From a virus, in IMG/VR virus record IMGVR_UViG_3300017971_000200, positions 62,001 through 126,000 of that record: a stretch of 64,000 bases of DNA; one strand, written 5' to 3'. This document shows positions 20,766-29,252 of the stretch, one piece after another. The translations under genes were made by a program, and so were the position numbers. The number at the start of each line of letters is the position of its first letter. Positions within the stretch are counted from its first letter, which is position 1. The notes below the pieces were generated by a model, which ran no database searches, had not been told where the DNA came from, and was given only the letters and a program-made list of their open reading frames with translations.

Positions 20766-21055
20766 TAAGCGTGATTTGTTTTCATCCTTTCAATTTCAAC
20801 TTCCAATGAATTATCATTTCGTAATTCAACATCATTTTTAATTTGTGGCATTTTCTCTTTTTTGTCCGAAACTGCTTCTATATAATCACCAATCATTTTA
20901 TCCATCGCGTCACTATTATCCATAAGTGGAGTTTCACCTTCAATTTCCACCGTAACAGTTTCATATTTATCTTTTTTACCAAAAGCCTTTTCCCAATTAT
21001 CCACATATTCATCATATGTAACATTCATCGGTCTCGGTTTATCACCTTTACTCAT
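20765..21055 (-). CDS. Acidic protein, 96 aa
   Basis: Hydrophilic, helical C-terminal half; no motif. Overlaps genes on both sides. Confidence 0.65.
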   Translation of the reverse strand: MSKGDKPRPMNVTYDEYVDNWEKAFGKKDKYETVTVEIEGETPLMDNSDAMDKMIGDYIEAVSDKKEKMPQIKNDVELRNDNSLEVEIERMKTNHA

Positions 21056-21257
21056 TGTTTAACCTCTTTTCATTCTTATTCATTAACATTGTTGGTTTAC
21101 TATAATCTGCTGGTTCGGAATATGAATATACCATTTCACATTCACAATAACCACAAATCGGAATATCGCTATCTTCGGCGACAACCCTAACATATTTCCT
21201 ACCATAATTTTTATAATGTTTACAACCTACATATTCACATAAAAATATATCACTCAA
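21048..21257 (-). CDS. Zinc-ribbon-like protein, 69 aa
   Basis: TTG start with GGAGAGG six bases upstream. CEYVGC and CGYCEC give a four-to-five Cys metal site. Function unknown. Confidence 0.65.
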   Translation of the reverse strand: MSDIFLCEYVGCKHYKNYGRKYVRVVAEDSDIPICGYCECEMVYSYSEPADYSKPTMLMNKNEKRLNNE

Positions 21258-21270
21258 TAAACCTCTCCAT

Positions 21271-21285
21271 ATTTACATATAAATA
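21271..21285 (-). promoter_or_regulatory. ATATTTATA promoter-like box
   Basis: ATATTTATA on the minus strand about 20 bases before the start at 21257, with no TTGACA upstream. Confidence 0.35.
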
Positions 21286-21291
21286 TATAAG

Positions 21292-21519
21292 TTATTTTGT
21301 TTCCTCTTTTTTTCCAAAATACTTTTTCAATATAAGATGAAATACAAATAATGATATCGGAAACGCTAAAATATTACTCAATAAATCGGTATTTATTTTA
21401 CTCGTATCTCCACCAAGAGCAAAAACTAATAAACCTATAATAAATCCCGCTCCAAAAGCAAATACAATATATCTCCATACAAACGACCACCAAACTTCCA
21501 ATGTCTTTCCAAATTCCAT
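21292..21519 (-). CDS. Two-pass membrane protein, 75 aa
   Basis: Helices at about 13-33 and 42-62, Lys-rich C-terminus. AAGGAGAAAGTT precedes ATG. Confidence 0.7.
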   Translation of the reverse strand: MEFGKTLEVWWSFVWRYIVFAFGAGFIIGLLVFALGGDTSKINTDLLSNILAFPISLFVFHLILKKYFGKKEETK

Positions 21520-21529
21520 AACTTTCTCC

Positions 21530-21949
21530 TTAGTTTAAATACCACATATACCAACTAAATACATTTAATAATAAAAAGGCGACCCACAAAATGACTTGTG
21601 ACCATACTTTCTTTTTTATCGCCCAATAAATCCAAAAAAAGTTTGATACTATCCATACTGGCCAACACCATATCACTTTTAATCCACATAATACAATCCC
21701 TATAAGTGAAAATGTAGTAGCAATACGACCTATAATAGTTAACTTTTTCTTTTCTTTACCTTCCCAATCAAACTCTTTTAGGTTTACATTTCCTATCTTT
21801 ACAGGATCAACTTTTTTAGTTTTCCCTACAGCCTTTTCTATTGTTTTTTTCGCTTGTGTTGCTGCGGCTTTATTCTTTTCTTCCTCAATTATTGGATCAA
21901 ATGTTTTATCAAGTTCTTGTGTAAAATCATCTAAATTATCATCTGCCAT
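21530..21949 (-). CDS. Membrane protein with acidic cytosolic domain, 139 aa
   Basis: Start at MADDNLDDFTQ because AAGGGGG sits five bases upstream. N-terminal half hydrophilic, then three hydrophobic segments ending in a Trp-rich stretch. Unknown. Confidence 0.7.
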   Translation of the reverse strand: MADDNLDDFTQELDKTFDPIIEEEKNKAAATQAKKTIEKAVGKTKKVDPVKIGNVNLKEFDWEGKEKKKLTIIGRIATTFSLIGIVLCGLKVIWCWPVWIVSNFFWIYWAIKKKVWSQVILWVAFLLLNVFSWYMWYLN

Positions 21950-21983
21950 ATAACCCCCTTGCGTTGATTTGTACATAACTAAG

Positions 21984-22069
21984 CGGAAGATGTAGGATTC
22001 GAACCCACGCTACCAAAGGTAGACCTCGGTTTTCAAAACCGGTGCATTACCAGACTCTGCCAATCTTCC
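21984..22069 (-). tRNA. tRNA-Ser(TGA)
   Basis: Class II tRNA, acceptor GGAAGAT/ATCTTCC, loop TTTGAAA (TGA), discriminator G. Confidence 0.9.
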
Positions 22070-22074
22070 AAAGT

Positions 22075-22121
22075 GGCGGGAGTTTAAAAACATCAACTCT
22101 TGATCACCACCTACTCCCGCT
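22075..22121 (-). ncRNA. Nested-stem spacer RNA between Ser tRNAs
   Basis: GCGGGAGT/ACTCCCGC (8 bp) encloses ATCAA-GAG-TTGAT. Compact version of the spacer RNAs of the main array, again between two tRNA genes. Confidence 0.4.
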
Positions 22122-22151
22122 TAGTATGATGAATAGACCTGATGCTATGAG

Positions 22152-22237
22152 CGGAGAGTACAGGATTCGAACCTGTGTGTCCAAAGGACAACCTCCGGGT
22201 AGCAACCGGGTACATTACCTGACTCTGTCAACTCTCC
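22152..22237 (-). tRNA. tRNA-Ser(GCT)
   Basis: Class II tRNA, acceptor GGAGAGT/ACTCTCC, loop TTGCTAC (GCT), discriminator G. Completes all four Ser anticodon classes. Confidence 0.9.
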
Positions 22238-22242
22238 ATATA

Positions 22243-22617
22243 TTATTTCATTTTCTTTTCTGCTAACTTTATTACTTGTTTTAAATATTTTACATATAAT
22301 TTAAAATCTTTTTCTAAATTTGATGGTTTATACGGAATTTTTTTCTTAACAACAGGATCATGACTTCCATCTAATACATCAAATAAAAAATTAATTGGCG
22401 GATAATCATATCCCGCGGAAGCAATTATTATCCAATCATCTTCTGGCGAACCTTTTCTATCACTATGCCAGTATACAAGTCCGTCCCTGGAATCCCATTC
22501 AGCTTCCCAACCATCAATTTTTTTGTTATTAACTTTTTTACCAATATAATTATCTAAATCAGCAGGATATTCATCTAAATCAATTTTCTCTACTAATTTT
22601 TTCATCTTTATCGACAT
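22243..22617 (-). CDS. Unknown protein, 124 aa
   Basis: MSIKMKKL start shared with the gene at 22965, followed by an acidic alpha/beta region rich in Trp and Asp. May be a paralogous pair or only share the first residues. Confidence 0.65.
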   Translation of the reverse strand: MSIKMKKLVEKIDLDEYPADLDNYIGKKVNNKKIDGWEAEWDSRDGLVYWHSDRKGSPEDDWIIIASAGYDYPPINFLFDVLDGSHDPVVKKKIPYKPSNLEKDFKLYVKYLKQVIKLAEKKMK

Positions 22618-22619
22618 TC

Positions 22620-22844
22620 TTATTCTCCATATAAGTCATTTAGTTCAACAATCATATCGTCCATATCTTCTAAAATTTCCTTGTCTCTTTCTTCGCCGTT
22701 GTCTTTAAAATATTCACTTTTTAATTGATTAAAGTCACGACGATGTTGAATAATTTTTCGTCTATCATCCCCACTTTGCATGGCGACTCTCCACATATCC
22801 ATAAAATGATTCATTTTTTTACGTATAATTTCGCGTTTAGTCAT
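22620..22844 (-). CDS. Helical protein, 74 aa
   Basis: Basic N-terminus (MTKREIIRKKMNHFMD) and acidic C-terminus; likely two helices. Unknown. Confidence 0.65.
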   Translation of the reverse strand: MTKREIIRKKMNHFMDMWRVAMQSGDDRRKIIQHRRDFNQLKSEYFKDNGEERDKEILEDMDDMIVELNDLYGE

Positions 22845-22869
22845 TTACTTTCTCCACATAATAAATTTG

Positions 22870-22959
22870 AGTCGGTGACAGGATTTGAACCTGCGACAGG
22901 GTTTCCCCTTTTGCTGGTTTTGCAGACCAGCCCCTTAGACCAGACTCGGGCACACCGAC
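22870..22959 (-). tRNA. Class II tRNA-Cys(GCA) with long variable arm
   Basis: Acceptor GTCGGTG/CACCGAC with discriminator T, the cysteine identity base. Anticodon stem CTGGT/ACCAG with loop CTGCAAA (GCA). The variable region is long (AAGGGGAAACCC-type arm), whereas ordinary tRNA-Cys is class I. Confidence 0.85.
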
Positions 22960-22964
22960 ATTAC

Positions 22965-23291
22965 TTACCACGGTTCTTCTAAAAAACGTAAAGCAGCTCT
23001 AATTAAACTACGATTGCCTATTGGATCATAGCTTTTTGTATGAGCTCTAAAATGATTTCTTTTATACCAAATATCCAATCCTTTAACTTTACTTCTATCA
23101 ACTACTCTTGAACCGGCTCTACTTGGCGAATCATAAGTCATATCTCTAACTTCGGCTTTAACATCTTTCATTTTGTTAATTTCATCTACAAACTTTTTCA
23201 AAGATAGCCGTTTTTTATTATCTTCAAACCACTTTTCAATATCTTTAAGTGTTGTTTTACCTTCCAATAATGATTTAAGTTTTATAGACAT
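22965..23291 (-). CDS. Basic unknown protein, 108 aa
   Basis: Helical, Lys-rich first half (KWFEDNKKRLSLKKFVDEI) and Arg-rich second half. May bind nucleic acid. Shares the MSIKxK start with 22243. Confidence 0.65.
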   Translation of the reverse strand: MSIKLKSLLEGKTTLKDIEKWFEDNKKRLSLKKFVDEINKMKDVKAEVRDMTYDSPSRAGSRVVDRSKVKGLDIWYKRNHFRAHTKSYDPIGNRSLIRAALRFLEEPW

Positions 23292-23292
23292 T

Positions 23293-23577
23293 CTATTTCA
23301 CCAACTTAAATGATACTACTTCCCATTTCGCCTTTTTTGAAGTCAATAAAATGGGAGTTTTACCTTTCCAACCTACTCTTACATGACGTTTCAACTCAAC
23401 AATATATCCACCATTCTTACCAATACCCTCTAATCGAACCGTCCTATTCGTTTGTTTCATTGACTCAACTCGACCAACTTGCTGATATACAGGAAGTCTC
23501 GTCAAAAACATTTTAGAAACTAATGGATACATTTCTTCAATTACATTTTTTTCTACTAACTTGTCTTTTAGTTTCAT
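23293..23577 (-). CDS. Basic small protein, 94 aa
   Basis: Start at MKLKDKLVEK, supported by GGAG seven bases upstream and by the promoter at 23604, which leaves an earlier ATG without a leader. Beta-rich C-terminus. Unknown. Confidence 0.65.
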   Translation of the reverse strand: MKLKDKLVEKNVIEEMYPLVSKMFLTRLPVYQQVGRVESMKQTNRTVRLEGIGKNGGYIVELKRHVRVGWKGKTPILLTSKKAKWEVVSFKLVK

Positions 23578-23603
23578 TGAATTCTCCATAATTTTCATAT
23601 ATA

Positions 23604-23632
23604 AATATACGAAAATAAAATAACGTTGTCAA
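23604..23632 (-). promoter_or_regulatory. Promoter for 23577 operon
   Basis: TTGACA-17-TATATT on the minus strand, with ATATTTATA overlapping the -10 region. Confidence 0.8.
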
Positions 23633-23633
23633 G

Positions 23634-24053
23634 TTATTTTTTGGCTTTTTTTACCGTTTTCGTTTTATCATTTGTACGTCTATTATATTTTGCTTGTTTC
23701 GCCTTTGCTTGAGCGGGTGTCTCATTTTTCCTACGATCTGCAATACCCATCTTTTCACGAACTACATAATTTGTATTTTGTTTTACCTGTGTGTCCATAT
23801 TCTTTTTCTTCTTATATAAAAATATAGGAATAAGAATAGGTAAAAGTGTTTTCAACATATCCAATATATCTTTTTGAGCTAAGAACTTCAACAATTCTTT
23901 CCCAAACTCAACACTTTCGCCTGCTGCTTCTTTAGCATCAGCTGCTATCGCTGCAGGCTCCCAGACATTCGTGTACCCTGTATATAAAAACCAACCAACG
24001 ACTAAAATGATAATCAAGGTATATGTTCTGTGTTCTAAAATCCATCTAAACAC
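23634..24053 (-). CDS. Membrane protein with basic tail, 139 aa
   Basis: N-terminal helix (YTLIIILVVGWFLY), amphipathic middle, second hydrophobic hairpin LKTLLPILIPIFLYKKKK, then a Lys-rich tail ending in the promoter. The TLLPxxIPxF hairpin is shared with 24425, so the two may interact. A lysis or membrane-remodelling role is possible but unproven. Confidence 0.7.
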   Translation of the reverse strand: MFRWILEHRTYTLIIILVVGWFLYTGYTNVWEPAAIAADAKEAAGESVEFGKELLKFLAQKDILDMLKTLLPILIPIFLYKKKKNMDTQVKQNTNYVVREKMGIADRRKNETPAQAKAKQAKYNRRTNDKTKTVKKAKK

Positions 24054-24065
24054 CTTCTTTCTCCG

Positions 24066-24428
24066 TTAATATTTCTTTTGATAAATCCCCAAATCAAAAA
24101 CTACTTTATCTAATTCATTAACAACCTTGATCAACATCATTCTTTTACCATAAAATTTTTGTAACTCTTTTGGCTTGATTTTTATTTCCTTTCCAAAAGA
24201 TTCTATCTCATTTCCCTCTTTATCATACATATAAACCACTAACCACGCATTATATGGTTTACTCTTTCCTTGTATCTCTACTTCATAAAGAAAATCTACA
24301 AATATGGTTTTTCCTTTACGATATTCTATATCATATACTCCACTTTTTATTTTAGGAAGGGGCGACTCGCCAGAAAACAATGATCCCACAAATAAAAGTA
24401 TCAATATGATTATCAATGACTTTTTCAT
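24066..24428 (-). CDS. Secreted protein, 120 aa
   Basis: Signal peptide (MKKSLIIILILLFVGSLFSG) and a beta-rich domain of about 100 residues. Placed between two membrane proteins with matching C-terminal hairpins. Confidence 0.7.
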   Translation of the reverse strand: MKKSLIIILILLFVGSLFSGESPLPKIKSGVYDIEYRKGKTIFVDFLYEVEIQGKSKPYNAWLVVYMYDKEGNEIESFGKEIKIKPKELQKFYGKRMMLIKVVNELDKVVFDLGIYQKKY

Positions 24429-24889
24429 TTCTTTACCTCTTTCTTAAAGACGGTTATTTCCTTATCATGACTCTTTCTTGTAAAATATGGAATTATTACA
24501 GGTAACAATGTTGTAACTATTGCTAATATACTATCCATCGTTCCCTCTTTATTCGCATTATTTTCCGTATGAGAAGCTTTCAATTCTGCTTCTAACTTCT
24601 CGTAATCTTCCTCTAATTCTTGTATTCTATATTTCAACAATTCCATTTGTAAATACAATTCAGTATCAAATTCGTCCATATTTTCAGGAACAGATTCCGC
24701 TATAGCGGGTTCTTCGACAGATTCCTCAGCTACTTCAGGTCTCTCAGCACTTTTTGTATGATGTTCTTTTGTAATGAATTCACCAAAGACAACATTATAT
24801 GCCTTATCGAGTGTACCTTGACCATAGGCGAAAAGTAAAAAAAGAGTAATAGACAATCCCCAAACAAGTTTGCCAACTGTAAACTTCAT
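24425..24889 (-). CDS. Membrane protein with coiled coil, 154 aa
   Basis: N-terminal hydrophobic helix, Glu-rich linker, coiled coil (about 75-105, YRIQELEEDYEKLEAELK) and a second hydrophobic segment TLLPVIIPYF. Same terminal hairpin as 23634. It overlaps 24066 by four bases. Confidence 0.7.
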   Translation of the reverse strand: MKFTVGKLVWGLSITLFLLFAYGQGTLDKAYNVVFGEFITKEHHTKSAERPEVAEESVEEPAIAESVPENMDEFDTELYLQMELLKYRIQELEEDYEKLEAELKASHTENNANKEGTMDSILAIVTTLLPVIIPYFTRKSHDKEITVFKKEVKK

Positions 24890-24905
24890 AAAATTTCTCC
24901 TGATA

Positions 24906-24920
24906 TTCTCTATATATAAA
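24906..24920 (-). promoter_or_regulatory. ATATTTATA promoter-like box
   Basis: Minus strand ATATTTATA 21 bases before the ATG at 24889 and no TTGACA. Confidence 0.35.
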
Positions 24921-24933
24921 TATAAGTGAAATT

Positions 24934-25134
24934 TTATTTTATCTTGTTTACCGCTTTCTTTATTTCATTTAACGCTTCAAGAATTTCATAATATGTCGCC
25001 GATACAACATCAATTTCTTTAGTAATTTTACGAATTTTACTTATTTGAAATTGATAGTATACGACAAAACCAACAAAGACTAACATAACCATAAATAAGA
25101 TTGCGACTACAATCCATAATATCTCTGTTATCAT
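24934..25134 (-). CDS. Single-pass membrane protein, 66 aa
   Basis: Hydrophobic helix at 5-27, then a coiled-coil-like cytosolic tail. Overlaps 25131 by four bases. Confidence 0.7.
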   Translation of the reverse strand: MITEILWIVVAILFMVMLVFVGFVVYYQFQISKIRKITKEIDVVSATYYEILEALNEIKKAVNKIK

Positions 25135-25568
25135 TTTTTGACTTCTTTAGTTTCACCAGGACCACCATCAAGCTGATCGGCTTTCTCTTTCCATTCCTTA
25201 AATACTTCAAAAAAGTTACTCAACTTCGCATGAAGCGCATGACTAAACTCAACTTCCTCATTCATATCCAAACGACTATTCATTTCTTTCGCGACATAAT
25301 CAACACTAAAATCTTGATATTGTCTAAGAAGTTTTTCTACTTCACTATGAATTGTTGAATATAATAATCGTTGAAATTGATCCCTGTCTCTCCAACTAAT
25401 ATCAAGGGCTTCGACTATTACCCTTATAATTTCTCTTGTAAGCCGTTTTTCAATATCATGATTTGGATTACTTATTTCACAATTTCCTTGACGTTGATAA
25501 GGATTGAATATTTCATTGTGTCCACTAAAATTTCTATAATCCGTCGGACATTTATCATCTTTACTCAT
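25131..25568 (-). CDS. Helical acidic protein, 145 aa
   Basis: N-terminal Cys-containing region, then several helices (EKRLTREIIRVIVEALDI onward). No recognised domain. Confidence 0.65.
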   Translation of the reverse strand: MSKDDKCPTDYRNFSGHNEIFNPYQRQGNCEISNPNHDIEKRLTREIIRVIVEALDISWRDRDQFQRLLYSTIHSEVEKLLRQYQDFSVDYVAKEMNSRLDMNEEVEFSHALHAKLSNFFEVFKEWKEKADQLDGGPGETKEVKK

Positions 25569-25576
25569 TTCGCCTC

Positions 25577-26047
25577 CTATAAACCAAATCTATCTAATTT
25601 AGCTGGTTCAATATCATAAACACTTGAGAATTGAGTTTTGAGATTTCCAAACCAATCAATACCGTGTTTTTGAATAATGGTATAAAAATCTTGAACATCA
25701 TGATCACGAAGTTTGTAATCCCATTCACCGGTCTTTTCATTCATAACTGGATGAACGTGTAACAATTCATGATACATCAAAATTTCTCGTGTTTCATCGT
25801 CAAGTTGATCCCACAAATCACCGGACATTTGAATAACATAATCACAATTACCAAATACTTTCAATAAGTTATTCGCCCTTGAACAATGACCAGCCGTAAA
25901 CTTATTGATAAATGGATATACCAACAAATACTTTATCCTAACATTTTCGATGCCCATATTTTTGTCGTGCATAACCTTGTCCGCTAATACTTCTAAGTCT
26001 TGACTTTTCACATACTCGCGATTCTTAATTTTTACAGTCTCACTCAT
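25577..26047 (-). CDS. Putative phage metallopeptidase
   Basis: 156 residues. IQMSGDLWDQLDDETREIL then HELLHVHP gives the HExxH zinc motif in the context of the phage metallopeptidase domain (PhageMetallopep), with downstream His/Asp as possible third ligand. Substrate unknown. Confidence 0.8.
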   Translation of the reverse strand: MSETVKIKNREYVKSQDLEVLADKVMHDKNMGIENVRIKYLLVYPFINKFTAGHCSRANNLLKVFGNCDYVIQMSGDLWDQLDDETREILMYHELLHVHPVMNEKTGEWDYKLRDHDVQDFYTIIQKHGIDWFGNLKTQFSSVYDIEPAKLDRFGL

Positions 26048-26062
26048 AACATTTTTTCCTTT

Positions 26063-26260
26063 CTATGCTTTTTGTGTTACTCCACAATATTTACATTTCT
26101 CATAACTGTGATGTGAATCTCGCCCATCAGGTTCAAATTCATGTTCACATATTTCCTGAAGCGCTTTAATAGCCTTTTCGATTTTAATAACTTGTTGATT
26201 TAAATCAACTCGTTTTTGTTCTAAATCTTCAACGGCTACTTGTAATACGGCTTGTTCCAT
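26063..26260 (-). CDS. Coiled-coil zinc protein, 65 aa
   Basis: Start at MEQAVLQVAVED, supported by AGGAGG nine bases upstream. Coiled coil over the first 45 residues, then CEHEF and CKYCG, a likely metal site. Confidence 0.7.
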   Translation of the reverse strand: MEQAVLQVAVEDLEQKRVDLNQQVIKIEKAIKALQEICEHEFEPDGRDSHHSYEKCKYCGVTQKA

Positions 26261-26261
26261 A

Positions 26262-26618
26262 TTATACCTCCTGATTTGGAATAAACATTTCGTCTGCCAA
26301 ATAAACTTCATGGCGACTATGAGATTTGGGATGAAGTCTTTTAGCTAACACTTTAATTACTCTACGATCTTTCGGAACTCTAAACATTTTTTGTAGAAAT
26401 TCGTCACATTGTTCTTTAGTTTTTAGTACATGGAAACCTGATTCATAATATGTAGCACAAGAACCATCTTTGACTGTTTTCCTGTCAGCAGATAACCATT
26501 TACCAACTTCTAATTTCCTTGAACCACGTTCATTTTTACCTTTAATCCCATGAAATAAAGTATGATATTCACCATTAATAACTTCAACTATTCTATAACA
26601 TTCAATAATTTGATCCAT
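26262..26618 (-). CDS. Unknown protein, 118 aa
   Basis: Alpha/beta protein with ATYYESGFHVLKTKEQCDEFL and RVIKVLAKRLHPKSHSRHE, a pattern I associate with small phage proteins of unknown function. No catalytic set evident. Confidence 0.65.
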   Translation of the reverse strand: MDQIIECYRIVEVINGEYHTLFHGIKGKNERGSRKLEVGKWLSADRKTVKDGSCATYYESGFHVLKTKEQCDEFLQKMFRVPKDRRVIKVLAKRLHPKSHSRHEVYLADEMFIPNQEV

Positions 26619-26664
26619 AACCTTTTCCTTTCACCTATATAACCTTTATACTACTCAATTTTAA

Positions 26665-28926
26665 TTAAGTTCCATCTAATATTTCTCTTATCTTTCTCGC
26701 CAATGATGTCGGCGTCACAGGTTTCTGAATAAAATTAGTTCCAGGATCTAATACCCCACGATGAACTATTGTGTTATCGGTGTAACCGGACATATACAAA
26801 ACTTTTAGATTTGGTATAAAATCACTTAACTGGATCGCAAGTTCTCTACCGTCCATTCTCGGCATCACGACATCAGTCACCAACATATTTATTTTTGTTT
26901 GATTATTTTTCATCACTTCTATAGCTTCAATACCATTGGACGCACAAATAACTTTATATCCCATATCTCTTAACGCGTCACAAAGTAATAGACGAACTTC
27001 TTTTTCATCTTCTACTAATAACAATGATTCATTTCCACTATAATCTAATATCTCTCCATTTATTTGTATTTCGTTTTTTGTCTCTCTATCCACTCTTGGC
27101 AAATATACCTTGAACGCCGTTCCTTGTCCAATCTCACTATATACCCAAACAAAACCACCACTTTGTTTTATTATTCCATACGCCGTAGACAATCCTAAAC
27201 CAACTCCCTTACCCATTTCTTTTGTCGTAAAAAATGGTTCAAAGATTCTTTCTTTTGTCGCCATATCCATTCCAACACCATCATCCGTAACAGAAAACAT
27301 TATGTAACGACCTTTATCAATCATCTTTTGTTTTCGTTCAACGTGATCTTCATCAAAATATATATTTTTTGTCTCAAGTCTAATCAATCCTACATCTTGT
27401 TCAGGTATAGCATCCCGAGCATTGATTATCATATTCATCATAACCAAACTAATTTGATTGACATCAACAAAACAATTACCCAAATCAGGATCAAGATGTT
27501 TAGCGATTTCTATATCTTCTCTTATCAGTGTCGCCAAAACTTTTATTTCATTTTCAAGAATGTTATTTAAGTTAACAACTTCTGGCGTCAAAATTTGTTT
27601 TCTACTAAAAGCAAGAAGTTGTTTTGTAAGTGCCTCGGCTCTATCAGCCGCATTATCTATTTTTTCTAATTTTGTTTGTAAATATATATGTGGTTCTGTT
27701 TCAGGACATTTTTGACTTCTCCTAATAAGAAGTTCAGTGTGACCACGAATAACGGTAAGAATGTTATTGAAATCGTGAGCAACTCCACCCGCTAATAAAC
27801 CAATAGCTTCCAATTTAGCAGCTTGTCGTAATTGTTCTTCAAGATTTAATTTTTCTGATATATCATAAAAAATTACAAGTATAGATTGTTTATTTTTATA
27901 TATTATTGGTTTAGCAACAACTTCAACATCTATGATACTACCATCTTTTTTAAAGAATTTTTCGTCTAACGGTTCATTAGTTTCTCCTGTTTCTATCATA
28001 TTTTTTATTCTTCCTTTAACAACACTTCTATAATCAGGATGAACATAATCCATTACTTTGTCGCCAACCAAATCTTTATAATTGTCAGCTCCAATTAATT
28101 GACATGCAGCAGGATTGGCGAAAACAATCTCCATACTTTTTATATTGTAAACTATGATTGAAGATGGTAAAAGTTCCACTAAATCTTTATATTGTCTTTC
28201 AAGAGATTCAAGTTTTAGTTTTTCACTTATATCATTGAACAAAACCATACTTGCTTTTTGATTCTTATAAGTTATTAATTTAGAAATCACTTCCATTTCA
28301 ATAGCTTCTTTTTTATCATGTGATAAAAATTTCATTCTACTCGCTGGACAATATCCTTTTTCTTGTAATTCCTTTATTCGCCGTTTTCCTTCCTCAATAG
28401 AATCAGGATGGACGGATTCAAAAACACTTTCAGGTTTATCATCGTCCAATGGACGATTTATCATTTTTCTCGCTTGTTTGTTGGAAAATAATTTTTGTTT
28501 TGTTTTTAAACTATAAACTGCCATTCCGATTGGCAAAAGTTCAACTAAATCTTCATAGTATTGTTCTTTTTCTATTTGTTTAGTAATATCTATACCAAAA
28601 CTTAAAAATGTATTATTTGGAGTTATTTCTGCAGAAAATAAACCATGACGTGTTTCACCATTTTTATGTAATATGGTAAACTCTCTATTTAATACTTTAC
28701 CTTTTTCACGTAATTCATTACTAATCGCGATCCGTTCTTCCGGATACTTCCACATATTAAATTCAAGAGAAGTTTTACCAATTATTTCTTCTCGTGCATA
28801 ACCGGTCATTTCACAAAATAAATCATTTACTTTTATAAACTTTCCAGTGTCCAATTCGCTATATGCTACCGCAATAGGTAACGAACCATATACTTTATCA
28901 AATGAAATTGTTATATCGTCGTTCAA
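26665..28926 (-). CDS. Hybrid sensor histidine kinase (three PAS, HisKA, HATPase, REC)
   Basis: 753 residues, TTG start with GGAGAG upstream. Three PAS domains (about 10-120, 125-240, 245-365), the last two with the same LVELLPxxIxVY opening. The H-box is IGLLAGGVAHDFNNILTVIR. An ATP domain follows (MNMIINARDAIPEQ N-box, VTDDGVGM, GVGLGLSTAYGIIKQSGG). A C-terminal receiver has VEDEKE, TDVVMPRMDG, YMSGY and QKPVT. No transmembrane helix, so a soluble sensor. Rare in phages. It may relay to the receiver at 14462 or to host regulators. Confidence 0.93.
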   Translation of the reverse strand: MNDDITISFDKVYGSLPIAVAYSELDTGKFIKVNDLFCEMTGYAREEIIGKTSLEFNMWKYPEERIAISNELREKGKVLNREFTILHKNGETRHGLFSAEITPNNTFLSFGIDITKQIEKEQYYEDLVELLPIGMAVYSLKTKQKLFSNKQARKMINRPLDDDKPESVFESVHPDSIEEGKRRIKELQEKGYCPASRMKFLSHDKKEAIEMEVISKLITYKNQKASMVLFNDISEKLKLESLERQYKDLVELLPSSIIVYNIKSMEIVFANPAACQLIGADNYKDLVGDKVMDYVHPDYRSVVKGRIKNMIETGETNEPLDEKFFKKDGSIIDVEVVAKPIIYKNKQSILVIFYDISEKLNLEEQLRQAAKLEAIGLLAGGVAHDFNNILTVIRGHTELLIRRSQKCPETEPHIYLQTKLEKIDNAADRAEALTKQLLAFSRKQILTPEVVNLNNILENEIKVLATLIREDIEIAKHLDPDLGNCFVDVNQISLVMMNMIINARDAIPEQDVGLIRLETKNIYFDEDHVERKQKMIDKGRYIMFSVTDDGVGMDMATKERIFEPFFTTKEMGKGVGLGLSTAYGIIKQSGGFVWVYSEIGQGTAFKVYLPRVDRETKNEIQINGEILDYSGNESLLLVEDEKEVRLLLCDALRDMGYKVICASNGIEAIEVMKNNQTKINMLVTDVVMPRMDGRELAIQLSDFIPNLKVLYMSGYTDNTIVHRGVLDPGTNFIQKPVTPTSLARKIREILDGT

Positions 28927-28946
28927 CTATTCTCTCCGTAAATAAG

Positions 28947-29026
28947 AATCCCCGGTGAGAATCGAACTCACATTCTCAGCTCCGGTTACGGCTACAAGCT
29001 TAGGAGGCTTGCCCGGCTACGGGGAC
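28947..29026 (-). tRNA. Unusual tRNA, anticodon CCT (Arg)
   Basis: Acceptor GTCCCCG/CGGGGAT and T-arm GTGAG-TTCGATT-CTCAC are normal. The anticodon arm CAAGC-CTCCTAA-GCTTG gives CCT. Only six bases (GCCGGG) replace the D-arm, and the variable region is 23 bases long with a CCG-TAAC-CGG hairpin, so D and variable regions may pair with each other. Confidence 0.6.
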
Positions 29027-29029
29027 ATT

Positions 29030-29236
29030 CTATTTTTTATCTTTCTCCACTTTCATTCTTTTTACAAAACCATCAGGGTCTTTTTTGTATTCCACAATCA
29101 TATCAGTAAATGCTTTACTGATACCTTCCTCAATCGTCATACCCAAACTTTGAATTTTTTCTACAATATCATCTTCTAATTCTACGACAGTAAAAACTTC
29201 TCCAGTTTTTTCGTCGATAAGTTCTACTTCAACCAT
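29030..29236 (-). CDS. Acidic small protein, 68 aa
   Basis: Strand-rich first half and charged helical second half; not recognised. GGAGAGAAATGAC upstream. Last gene before the odd tRNA-Arg. Confidence 0.65.
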   Translation of the reverse strand: MVEVELIDEKTGEVFTVVELEDDIVEKIQSLGMTIEEGISKAFTDMIVEYKKDPDGFVKRMKVEKDKK

Positions 29237-29252
29237 GTCATTTCTCTCCTAC

